The position numbers were made by a program, and so were the translations under genes. A DNA stretch of 9,170 nt from Dehalococcoidia bacterium UBA1141. GTDB taxonomy: Bacteria > Chloroflexota > Dehalococcoidia > Lucifugimonadales > UBA3495. The stretch is taken from contig DCAE01000056.1 in the NCBI GenBank assembly GCA_002311385.1, forward strand, positions 15,943 to 25,112, written 5' to 3'. This document shows positions 1-5,932 of the stretch, one piece after another (within the stretch, counting starts at the first letter, position 1; each line of letters opens with the position of its first letter). A model generated the notes under the pieces. That model was given only the letters and a program-made list of their open reading frames with translations, was not told where the DNA came from and made no database searches.

Positions 1-149
1 CTCCATCCCTGTTTGGCTCCACCGGATGGCGCTTTGATGGCAGCCTGTAGAAGGCGGGTAATCATCTCATCGGGGACCGGGTCAGGCTTGAATGAACGTA
101 TCCCTCGTTGGGTGTCGATAGTGTCAAATAGGTCGATATTCTCGGGCAT
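1..149 (-). CDS. Nitroreductase family protein, N-terminal fragment (cut by left window edge)
   Basis: Reading leftward from an ATG at 147-149, 49 complete codons are open to the window edge. The protein begins MPENIDLFDTIDTQRG and contains an R15-G-I-R18-S-F motif, then P41-S42-G43-G44 and Q47-G-W49. In the nitroreductase fold (NfsB / NADH-oxidase-like) the early Arg-x-x-Arg and the APSGGNxQPW-type segment contact FMN phosphate and ribityl, so FMN-dependent NAD(P)H reduction of nitro compounds, quinones or related substrates is expected. Such enzymes are normally soluble dimers of about 180-220 residues, so roughly three quarters lie outside the window. An AAAGGAG ribosome-binding site sits 5 nt before the ATG and supports this start. 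The gene lies 94 bp downstream of the lactonase on the same strand and may be cotranscribed with it. Subfamily and substrate cannot be told from the fragment. Confidence 0.85.
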   Translation of the reverse strand, partial: MPENIDLFDTIDTQRGIRSFKPDPVPDEMITRLLQAAIKAPSGGAKQGW

Positions 150-203
150 GGGCTTCTCCTTTGGGAAAATATTTGGATAAAAATTTTGGAATGGACCCGG
201 GCC

Positions 204-231
204 GATTGTGGGCCAATCAAACAACACAATC
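204..231. promoter_or_regulatory. Inverted repeat between lactonase and nitroreductase genes
   Basis: GATTGTG (204-210) and CACAATC (225-231) are perfect 7-bp inverted repeats separated by 14 bp. They lie in the 94-bp gap behind the lactonase stop and 55 bp upstream of the nitroreductase start. No T-run follows on the minus strand, so it is not a typical intrinsic terminator. It could be an operator or an RNA hairpin. I could not find a convincing -35/-10 pair for the nitroreductase in this gap. The AT-rich stretch at about 165-190 is the only promoter-like composition. Confidence 0.3.
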
Positions 232-243
232 CCGGCAGAGGGG

Positions 244-1305
244 CTATCCCTCTAGATTCGTCATCAAGACCCACATAGGTACGGCGCCTACGACGTAAGA
301 CTCCAAGCGGGTCAGCGTACCGGATGTTTGATCAACGCGAAATCCAATCAAGTTTCCAGTCTCCAAGCCAGCGGCGTACAGAAAATGACCGGTTGGGTCA
401 ACGCTGAAGGCGCGGGGGACCGGCTCGGCATCGGCCCAACCGGTTGGCGTCAGCGCTCCCGTAGTCCCGTCTATGGCGTATGAAGCGATGCTATTGTGTC
501 CCCGGTTAGCGACGAATAGAAAATTACCCAAAGGGTGAATCTGGATTTGGGAGCACGAGTTGTCCCCGGTAAACGTCTCGGGCAGGGTGGTCACGGTCTG
601 TCCGGCCATGAGTGTTCCAGCCGCGCTGTCGAGGGAATAGACGGTCACACTGCTGCCTTGTTCATTGGATACATACACCAAGTTTTTACTGGGATGGAAG
701 CAGAAGTGGCGAGGGCCGTCTTGAGGCTCGGGTGCAACTCTTGGCGGGTCGTTAGGCGTCAAATGCCCGGTTTCGGCATCGAACCGATATTGAAAAATAG
801 CATTCACTCCCTCTTGTCTGCCAGGAGGCAGCAGCGGAAGCCCTCCGGACCCAGTGGCGATATGAGGCAGGAAGGCGTATTTATTCGAAGGGTCAGTCTG
901 AAAACAATGGGCGCCGGAGTTGGTTTCCAGCCACTCAGTGGCATTGCTGCCGACTGAGCCGGCTTCATCAATGGGATGAACGGCACAGTGGCCAGCCTGG
1001 TAGTAGGCGGAGAGTACGTGCCGGCCGGTGCGGTCAGTCGACATGTGACAGGGCTCGCCTCCTAACGCCACATTCCCGGTTGGAGTTAAATCACCGGTTT
1101 TCTGATCTATCTGGAAGCTCGACAAACGGAAATCCCGCCTTTGGCCCACGTACAGCGCAGTGCCGGTTGGATTAATCGCTAGGGGAGCGGGTCCGCCAGC
1201 AACATCGACGGTACCCTGCTTGTCGAGCTTACCCGTCTCACGGTCCATCACGAACCTGACGATTTGATCATCGTCCTGCAATGACACGTACATATGGATT
1301 GCCAT
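244..1305 (-). CDS. Lactonase family protein, seven-bladed beta-propeller (6-phosphogluconolactonase-like)
   Basis: This 353-residue protein has the repeat pattern of the PF10282 lactonase family: about seven copies of a blade unit with a (D/H/N)P-x-G-x-x-(L/V)(Y/F)(V/A) strand, then a surface loop and a D-x-x-T/A-G-x-L-T turn. Clear copies include HPLGNFLFVANRGHNSIASY and DPTGHFLYAAGLETGNLIGF. A D196-G-P-R-H200-F-C-F-H204-P segment corresponds to the conserved GPRH region of YbhE/Pgl-type lactonases. Length matches the family (330-390 residues). There is no signal peptide, so it is probably cytoplasmic. Family members hydrolyse 6-phosphogluconolactone or act as muconate-lactone-type cycloisomerases; the sequence does not decide which. 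The ATG at 1305 follows a strong GAGGAGGAG ribosome-binding site (1311-1319) at 5-nt spacing. A promoter candidate and tandem repeats lie just upstream. No pentose-phosphate gene is adjacent, which leaves room for a lactone from a degradation route. Confidence 0.88.
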   Translation of the reverse strand: MAIHMYVSLQDDDQIVRFVMDRETGKLDKQGTVDVAGGPAPLAINPTGTALYVGQRRDFRLSSFQIDQKTGDLTPTGNVALGGEPCHMSTDRTGRHVLSAYYQAGHCAVHPIDEAGSVGSNATEWLETNSGAHCFQTDPSNKYAFLPHIATGSGGLPLLPPGRQEGVNAIFQYRFDAETGHLTPNDPPRVAPEPQDGPRHFCFHPSKNLVYVSNEQGSSVTVYSLDSAAGTLMAGQTVTTLPETFTGDNSCSQIQIHPLGNFLFVANRGHNSIASYAIDGTTGALTPTGWADAEPVPRAFSVDPTGHFLYAAGLETGNLIGFRVDQTSGTLTRLESYVVGAVPMWVLMTNLEG

Positions 1306-1394
1306 TGAGTCTCCTCCTCAGAGTTTTGCGCTCTTTGCTCGAGTCTGTAGTCGCGCCTGGACTCCCCTCGTCGACTCCTACCATATTGCCAGGG

Positions 1395-1423
1395 ATATTA
1401 CCCAAATTCACGGCCATATGCAA
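1395..1423 (-). promoter_or_regulatory. Candidate sigma-70-type promoter of the lactonase gene
   Basis: On the minus strand TTGCAT (1418-1423) is followed after exactly 17 bp by TAATAT (1395-1400), matching the consensus boxes at 3/6 and 4/6. Transcription would start near 1388, giving a leader of about 80 nt before the lactonase ATG. The -35 box lies inside the leftmost copy of the tandem repeat at 1409-1458, so anything binding that repeat would compete with or recruit polymerase. Confidence 0.35.
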
Positions 1424-1458
1424 AATGCTGTTGCACGGCCATACGCAAAATGCTATTG
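1409..1458. repeat. Two tandem 25-bp repeats, each with an internal dyad (operator-like)
   Basis: Positions 1409-1433 and 1434-1458 are head-to-tail copies of a 25-bp unit differing at only two bases (T/C in CATAYG and G/A in GCTRTTG). Each unit contains an inverted pair: TGCAA-N7-TTGCA at 1419-1435 and GCAA-N7-TTGC at 1445-1459. The 25-bp spacing puts equivalent positions about 2.4 helical turns apart. The array lies 104-153 bp upstream of the lactonase start and overlaps its putative -35 box. Tandem operators for a DNA-binding regulator are the most natural reading; simple local duplication is the alternative. Confidence 0.6.
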
Positions 1459-1489
1459 CATATTGGAGCTGGACCCAATTATTGCTATC

Positions 1490-2737
1490 CTAAAAGCGCC
1501 TCAGTTTGGGCGCTAAGACGGCTAACAACAAAACCAAGACTATACCCGTAACTCCGATTACTTTCGCTGCCTGAGGTGCCCCCCAAACTCCCGCCATGGC
1601 CCCCGAGGACAAGCTGCCCAAGGCAAAGGCGTAGATCGCTAAAGACCGCAGGCTCATTACCCTGCCCCGGTATTCAAACTGGGCGGTGCGCAACAACGCA
1701 GATAGGATAAATACTTGAGTAGAGGCGAATCCCGCTCCGGTGATGGAGACGATAGCCATGGACAGATACAAAGACTCCGACGTCGAAAATACCAAGATGC
1801 TGGCGTGCCAGACGACAACCGAAGCGATCATGAGCTTCCCGACATGCCGCAGGTTCCTAATCATTGACCAACCCAGGGAACCTATCACCGCGCCAAAGCC
1901 GAATGCGAACATTAAAAGACCAAGCCCGACGGAATCGGTGTCCAGCACGTTGCGGGCAAAAACGGGCATCAGGGTGGTATGAAAGGTCCAACCGGAGGAC
2001 TCGATTATTAATGCCAATACCAGCGTTCCCCACAAGACCTGTTGCCCTTTGACATACTTGAAGCCACCGAGGACGGCGCGAAAGATGGATTCCCGTTCCG
2101 GGCCCTCCCGTTTAACAAAGGCAACACTCCCGGTCAATCGTATGTTGAGGGCGAACAACCCGCTGAGGAAATACAAACAAGCTATAGCGGTAAATGCCCC
2201 TTGAGCACCGAAGCCTTTGAAAAGGACGCCGCCCACCAGAGGCGCAATCAGCATTGCGATATTTCGGCCCAAGGTATTGAAAGCAGCGCCGCTGGCGATG
2301 CGGTCGTCAGGAAGGGTGTCGGCAACCAAAGATTGCTCCGAAGGCATCTGAAACACCCGGACCATTCCGACAGCCACGGTTATCAGGAAGATGTGCCAGG
2401 TCACCAGCGCTCCGATAAAAATCAGAAGGAGCATCGCGAGGCCGAAGCCGCCCATGAGAAATTCCACTATGGCTAATAGACGGTTTCGGGGCACCCGATC
2501 GGCGACGACTCCGGCCAAAAGGGCGAAGATGTTGAGGGACATCCTTGCCGCCGAGATTGCTCCTACCAGAAAGGGAGATTCGGTCTCGGCAAGGATGAGC
2601 CAGCCAAGGACCACCACTTCCATCTGAGTCCCCATGCCCACCAGGGTGGTTGAGGACCAAACGAAAGCGTAATCGCGATATTGAAAAACAGAGAGGGGAT
2701 AAGCTGCCCGGCTGACGGTGGCCGCTATTTTACGCAA
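1490..2737 (-). CDS. MFS transporter, MFS_3 / EntS-like (DHA3-type) exporter
   Basis: The 415-residue protein has the length and hydrophobic profile of a 12-helix major facilitator. After a short cytoplasmic lead (FQYRDYAFVW at about 18-27, the usual L-x-x-R-x-F/Y-start of MFS_3 proteins) it carries motif A between helices 2 and 3 as G76-V-V-A-D80-R81-V-P-R84-N-R86, then AFNTLGRNIAMLIAPLVGG, the helix-5 region typical of this family. These proteins are proton-driven inner-membrane exporters of siderophores, macrolides or other small molecules; the substrate is unknown. The start is a TTG at 2737: an in-frame TGA lies directly upstream and the next ATG would cut into helix 1. No good ribosome-binding site precedes it. 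It follows the alpha/beta hydrolase by 195 bp and has its own consensus-like promoter with a palindrome, suggesting regulated, perhaps ligand-induced, expression. Confidence 0.88.
   Translation of the reverse strand: MRKIAATVSRAAYPLSVFQYRDYAFVWSSTTLVGMGTQMEVVVLGWLILAETESPFLVGAISAARMSLNIFALLAGVVADRVPRNRLLAIVEFLMGGFGLAMLLLIFIGALVTWHIFLITVAVGMVRVFQMPSEQSLVADTLPDDRIASGAAFNTLGRNIAMLIAPLVGGVLFKGFGAQGAFTAIACLYFLSGLFALNIRLTGSVAFVKREGPERESIFRAVLGGFKYVKGQQVLWGTLVLALIIESSGWTFHTTLMPVFARNVLDTDSVGLGLLMFAFGFGAVIGSLGWSMIRNLRHVGKLMIASVVVWHASILVFSTSESLYLSMAIVSITGAGFASTQVFILSALLRTAQFEYRGRVMSLRSLAIYAFALGSLSSGAMAGVWGAPQAAKVIGVTGIVLVLLLAVLAPKLRRF
1492..1514 (-). terminator. Weak possible intrinsic terminator at the end of the MFS gene
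   Basis: On the minus strand AGCGCC (1514-1509) and GGCGCT (1500-1495) can pair as a six-bp GC-rich stem with an 8-nt loop, followed at once by a short T-run that merges with the TAG stop codon. The stem is short and the T-tract only four bases, so termination may be partial or absent. Confidence 0.25.
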
Positions 2738-2813
2738 TCAATCACAGTGTTCCGGCTTAGGGGGGTGCCAAAAATCAAAGGAAAGAAATCAAAAGGACGT
2801 AGGCGACGGGCGA

Positions 2814-2842
2814 AATCTAACACCACACCATTATGGTGTCAA
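2814..2842 (-). promoter_or_regulatory. Sigma-70-type promoter of the MFS exporter gene
   Basis: On the minus strand a perfect -35 box TTGACA (2837-2842) is followed by a 17-bp spacer and TAGATT (2814-2819, 4/6 match). Transcription would begin near 2807, leaving a leader of about 70 nt before the TTG start at 2737. This is the best-matching promoter in the window and lies well inside the 195-bp gap after the alpha/beta hydrolase. The leader contains two imperfect copies of AAATCAAAGGA (2772-2782 and 2786-2797, read on the plus strand), of unknown meaning. Confidence 0.6.
2825..2839. promoter_or_regulatory. Perfect 15-bp palindrome in the MFS promoter spacer (putative operator)
   Basis: ACACCAT-T-ATGGTGT is a perfect inverted repeat with 7-bp arms around one central base. 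It fills most of the spacer between the -35 and -10 boxes and overlaps the last three bases of the -35. That is the classic placement for a dimeric repressor such as a TetR-, MarR- or GntR-type regulator that controls an efflux pump. No regulator gene is in the window, so the binding protein is unknown. Confidence 0.6.
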
Positions 2843-2932
2843 ATACTTATCAGACTGGTTGGCGGGGTAGGCCACACCTTGATTACCAGACCCGATTGAC
2901 TATAAGTTGTGAGCCCGTGAATTTATTAGAGC

Positions 2933-3832
2933 CTATAACAACTCAATCAGGGCAGCCGAGACCGCATCGGGGCGCTGTACGGGAAGGTCGTGACCAGCAC
3001 CGCTAACGATTCGGCGGGCGACCAAGTTAGGAAAATCCCTTTGGTCTTCCGAAGGGTCTTCCGAGGGGGCGCCTAGGCCGCTGTCCGCACCGCGTAAGAC
3101 GATGGTCGGTACCAAGATTGGCGGCCCTTTAGCCAACTCCCGCTCAACTGCGAAAAATCGCTCCTCACCTGGCGCATTCATGTGACGATGCCGGTATGAA
3201 TGCAGGGTGATATCTACGAAGTCGGGGTTATCGAAGGACGGGGCTGATTTGTTGAAGGCTTCATCTGTGTATTCCCACTTGGGCGCCCAAGATTCCCACA
3301 GATGACGGACTATATCCCTGCGGTTTTTTTCCAGACCCACTTTCCCCTGTTCGGTATTGAAGTACCACTGATACCAGAGTCTCGCTTCTCTCAGAGCGGA
3401 AGCGGGTTCTTCTTTCTCTATCGTGTTCTGAACCGAGTAACCGCCGATGGCTACCTGAGCTTTGACCATTTCAGGATGCAATATTGAAGTGATACAGGCG
3501 GCGCGGTTGCCCCAATCAAAACCCGCCATGGCGAATTGAGAGATTCCCAAGGCTTCTGCGAAGTCGACAACATCTTGAGCGATTGCGGCTTGTTCCGCCA
3601 TTTTAGGAGCCGCCGGATCAAGAAAACTGGTAGACCCGTATCCTCGGATGTAGGGCACGAGAACCCTGAAACCAGCCTCGACTAAGGGAGGCACTACACC
3701 GTCCCAGGAACGCACGTCATATGGGAATCCGTGGAGCAGCATGATTGGAAACCCGGAACCATCTCCATAGTCTCCATAGCCGATGTTTAGCACCGGCGTC
3801 TTTATGAATCTATCGCTGGAGAAATCAATCAT
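2933..3832 (-). CDS. Alpha/beta hydrolase with aspartate nucleophile (epoxide hydrolase / dehalogenase-like)
   Basis: From the chosen ATG at 3832 the protein has 299 residues. The H34-G-F-P37 oxyanion-hole motif, the nucleophile elbow G104-F-D106-W-G108, the probable acid D250 (RGAD) and the catalytic H281 (GAGHD) are all in the expected order. Asp in place of Ser at the elbow marks the subgroup that forms an alkyl-ester intermediate: epoxide hydrolases and haloalkane or fluoroacetate dehalogenases. The cap region holds WYQWYF and HLWESWAP, and IALHSYRHR-like sequence (ITLHSYRHR) follows. Substrate is unresolved. The frame stays open to an ATG at 3979, but that would overlap the divergent ABC gene. 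The ATG at 3832 has GAGG 9 nt upstream and puts HGFP at the usual distance from the N-terminus. A TACAAT-like -10 at 3878-3883 would suit this shorter form. No signal peptide. Confidence 0.85.
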   Translation of the reverse strand: MIDFSSDRFIKTPVLNIGYGDYGDGSGFPIMLLHGFPYDVRSWDGVVPPLVEAGFRVLVPYIRGYGSTSFLDPAAPKMAEQAAIAQDVVDFAEALGISQFAMAGFDWGNRAACITSILHPEMVKAQVAIGGYSVQNTIEKEEPASALREARLWYQWYFNTEQGKVGLEKNRRDIVRHLWESWAPKWEYTDEAFNKSAPSFDNPDFVDITLHSYRHRHMNAPGEERFFAVERELAKGPPILVPTIVLRGADSGLGAPSEDPSEDQRDFPNLVARRIVSGAGHDLPVQRPDAVSAALIELL

Positions 3833-3927
3833 CCTCACCGACCTCATAGCCCAAAATATCGTAGCCCGAGCCACCATATTGTAGCCGAAACACGGCAGGT
3901 TGGAATCCATAGCAAAACTTCGTACTT

Positions 3928-3944
3928 CGGCATAGCTGATGCCG
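3928..3944. promoter_or_regulatory. Inverted repeat in the divergent hydrolase/ABC intergenic region
   Basis: CGGCAT (3928-3933) and ATGCCG (3939-3944) are perfect 6-bp inverted repeats around a 5-bp centre. The dyad lies about where a -35 element would be for the ABC gene, whose extended -10 starts at 3950, and is 96 bp upstream of the hydrolase start. It is a candidate regulator site for either or both divergent genes. Confidence 0.4.
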
Positions 3945-3949
3945 GGGGC

Positions 3950-3958
3950 TGATACAAT
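3950..3958 (+). promoter_or_regulatory. Extended -10 promoter of the ABC exporter gene, suggesting a leaderless mRNA
   Basis: TG-A-TACAAT is a complete extended -10 element (5/6 match to TATAAT). The start codon at 3965 begins 7 bases after its last T, which is where transcription normally starts. No recognisable -35 is present, as is common with extended -10 promoters. No Shine-Dalgarno sequence precedes either the ATG at 3965 or the in-frame ATG at 3971. Together these suggest that the transcript begins at or next to the ATG. Confidence 0.5.
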
Positions 3959-3964
3959 AGCTAC

Positions 3965-5878
3965 ATGAGCATGGAGCAAACTCCCCAGATAAACGGCCTC
4001 GTCGGCAGAATCGCCGCCTCCTTCCGTCCTTACCTAAAGCAAGTGGTCGTGGTGGGCCTGCTAATCTTCGTTACCGCTGGCTTGGGCGTGGTCAACCCGC
4101 TGTTGATTCGCGAGATTTTCGATTCGGGCCTCTTTCCGGAGGGCGGTCCCGACCTGAACTTAATCTGGACATTGGCCGGAGTGATGATTGGGATTACCGT
4201 CCTCACCGGCATGATTGGGATTATTCAAACCCTCCTCACCAACCAGGTTGGGCAGAAGGTGATGCGGGATCTTAGAGACAGGCTGTACCAGCATCTTCAG
4301 AGCTTATCCATAAGGTTCTTTACCGGCACCCGGACTGGGGAAATCCAGTCCAGGGTGGCCAACGATGTGGGCGGTGTGCAGAACGTGGTCACCAGCACCA
4401 TAACCGACATCGTTTCCAACATCGTGATACTAATAAGCACCGTCGCAGCCATGTCCATCCTATCTTGGAAGCTAACCTTGGTGGCCATCGCGATCGTGCC
4501 ATTGTTTGCTGTCTTGACCAAGGTAGTGGGTACCAGGCGCCGGGCGGTCTCTGCTCTAGTCCAAAAAGCCACTGCGGAGATGACCGCAATAACCGAGGAG
4601 ACGCTATCAATCTCAGGCATCATGCTCTCCAAGCTCTTCGGCCAGCAGAACCAGGAGATCGAGCGTTTTCACTACCAGAACCAGCAACTTTCCGACCTGG
4701 TAGTAAGGCGTCAGATGACCGGCCAGACTTTCTGGGCAATGATGCAGACCTTTTTCTCCGTCTCGCCAATAATCATCTACGTGCTGGCCGCCTACATGAT
4801 TTCCGGCATCGGGCGCGATGGGATATCGCCGGGAACGATAATCGCTTTTACCACATTGCAGACCCGCTTGTACTTTCCCATAGGGACGCTGCTCCGAGTG
4901 TCGGTGGAGTTACAGTCGTCTCTTGCATTGTTCGAACGGATATTCGCTTACCTGGACATCAAACCGGAGATATCTGACTCGCCCGACGCCATTGAAATCA
5001 AACCGGAGCAGGTGGCGGGCGCCATAAAATTCGAGAACGTTCGGGTCAACTACACGGCGGTTGGCGATGGCCCAGCCCGACCGGATTCCAGCCAGAGCAG
5101 GGAGCCATTCTGGGCCTTGGACGGTGTTGATTTTGAGATCAAACCGGGCCAACTAGCTGCGATTGTCGGTCCCAGCGGGGCCGGCAAGACCACCGTGTCC
5201 TACCTGATTCCCCGTCTCTACGATACAACCGAGGGCAGAGTTCTCATCGACGGCACCGATGTTCGCAAGATTCAACTGGCTTCTCTCGCTGGCATGATTG
5301 GATACGTTTCTCAGGAGAGCTATCTGTTCCACGCCAGCATCCGCAGTAACTTGATGTACAGCAAACCCGATGCTACACAAGAGGAGATGGAAGCCGCTGC
5401 GAAAGCCGCTTACATTCACGACAGAATCATGGAGTTCTCCGACGGCTATGACACCATCGTGGGGGAGCGAGGCTACCGGATGTCCGGCGGGGAGAGGCAA
5501 CGGTTGTCCATCGCCCGTGTGGTCTTGCACCAACCCAAGCTGTTGATTCTAGACGAGGCTACCTCAGCGTTGGACAGCGCCAGCGAACGCTACGTCCAAG
5601 CCGCCTTGCAGCCGTTGATGAAGGGGCGGACCACCATTGCTATCGCGCACCGGCTTTCCACTATCATGGCCGCCGACGTGATTTTCATCTTGGACCACGG
5701 CAAGATTGTTGAACGAGGCACCCACGCTCAGTTGATAGCCAAGCATGGCCTGTACTCCATGCTCTACCAGGAGCAATTCGACGGAGGCAACATCGAGTGC
5801 CGGTTTGAGGACGGCGTGGTCTTTAGTGACGGCAAAATGGTCTTTACTGAGGACCAAAGGCTGGCATCGGCCCGCTGA
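3965..5878 (+). CDS. ABC exporter half-transporter (MsbA/LmrA-like, fused membrane and ATPase domains)
   Basis: This 637-residue protein joins an N-terminal six-helix exporter domain (hydrophobic stretches near 23-45, 66-92, 143-188 as a pair, and 255-310 as a pair) to a C-terminal ATPase. The ATPase is complete: A-loop Y363, Walker A G402-P-S-G-A-G-K-T409, Q-loop Q450, signature M506-S-G-G-E510, Walker B ending D530 with catalytic E531, and switch H562. It should act as a homodimer, or with a partner half not seen here, in the inner membrane, exporting lipids, drugs or peptides. About 10 extra residues (GDGPARPDSSQS region) sit between the A-loop and the WALDGVDFEI strand. A tail of roughly 30 residues (IECRFEDGVV to the end) follows the usual terminus. 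There is no peptidase or signal segment. Signature MSGGE replaces LSGGQ, a tolerated variant. It diverges from the hydrolase and converges on the next hydrolase gene with 54 bp between stops and no clear terminator. Confidence 0.93.
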   Translation: MSMEQTPQINGLVGRIAASFRPYLKQVVVVGLLIFVTAGLGVVNPLLIREIFDSGLFPEGGPDLNLIWTLAGVMIGITVLTGMIGIIQTLLTNQVGQKVMRDLRDRLYQHLQSLSIRFFTGTRTGEIQSRVANDVGGVQNVVTSTITDIVSNIVILISTVAAMSILSWKLTLVAIAIVPLFAVLTKVVGTRRRAVSALVQKATAEMTAITEETLSISGIMLSKLFGQQNQEIERFHYQNQQLSDLVVRRQMTGQTFWAMMQTFFSVSPIIIYVLAAYMISGIGRDGISPGTIIAFTTLQTRLYFPIGTLLRVSVELQSSLALFERIFAYLDIKPEISDSPDAIEIKPEQVAGAIKFENVRVNYTAVGDGPARPDSSQSREPFWALDGVDFEIKPGQLAAIVGPSGAGKTTVSYLIPRLYDTTEGRVLIDGTDVRKIQLASLAGMIGYVSQESYLFHASIRSNLMYSKPDATQEEMEAAAKAAYIHDRIMEFSDGYDTIVGERGYRMSGGERQRLSIARVVLHQPKLLILDEATSALDSASERYVQAALQPLMKGRTTIAIAHRLSTIMAADVIFILDHGKIVERGTHAQLIAKHGLYSMLYQEQFDGGNIECRFEDGVVFSDGKMVFTEDQRLASAR

Positions 5879-5932
5879 CGTATCACCCCCTAACCGATTT
5901 ACCCGAAATTGCGGCAGAGGCGTGGTCCATCT

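Noticed and set aside
62..274. Minus-strand 70-codon open frame over the lactonase/nitroreductase junction
   Set aside because: It overlaps the end of the lactonase and the start of the nitroreductase in another frame, has no family signature, and both flanking genes are well supported.
2042..2476. Plus-strand 144-codon open frame antisense to the MFS gene
   Set aside because: The translation is highly charged and unlike any family I know, and it is fully contained in the MFS coding region.
2772..2797. Imperfect direct repeats of AAATCAAAGGA in the MFS leader
   Set aside because: Short, AT-rich, low-complexity copies could arise by chance; mentioned with the promoter but not called as a separate feature.
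4465..4977. Plus-strand 170-codon open frame inside the ABC exporter gene
   Set aside because: It is an alternative frame of a gene with complete ABC motifs, and it shows no domain or ribosome-binding site.
5879..5932. Possible bidirectional terminator between the convergent ABC and hydrolase genes
   Set aside because: I see no stem followed by a T-run on either strand in these 54 bases.
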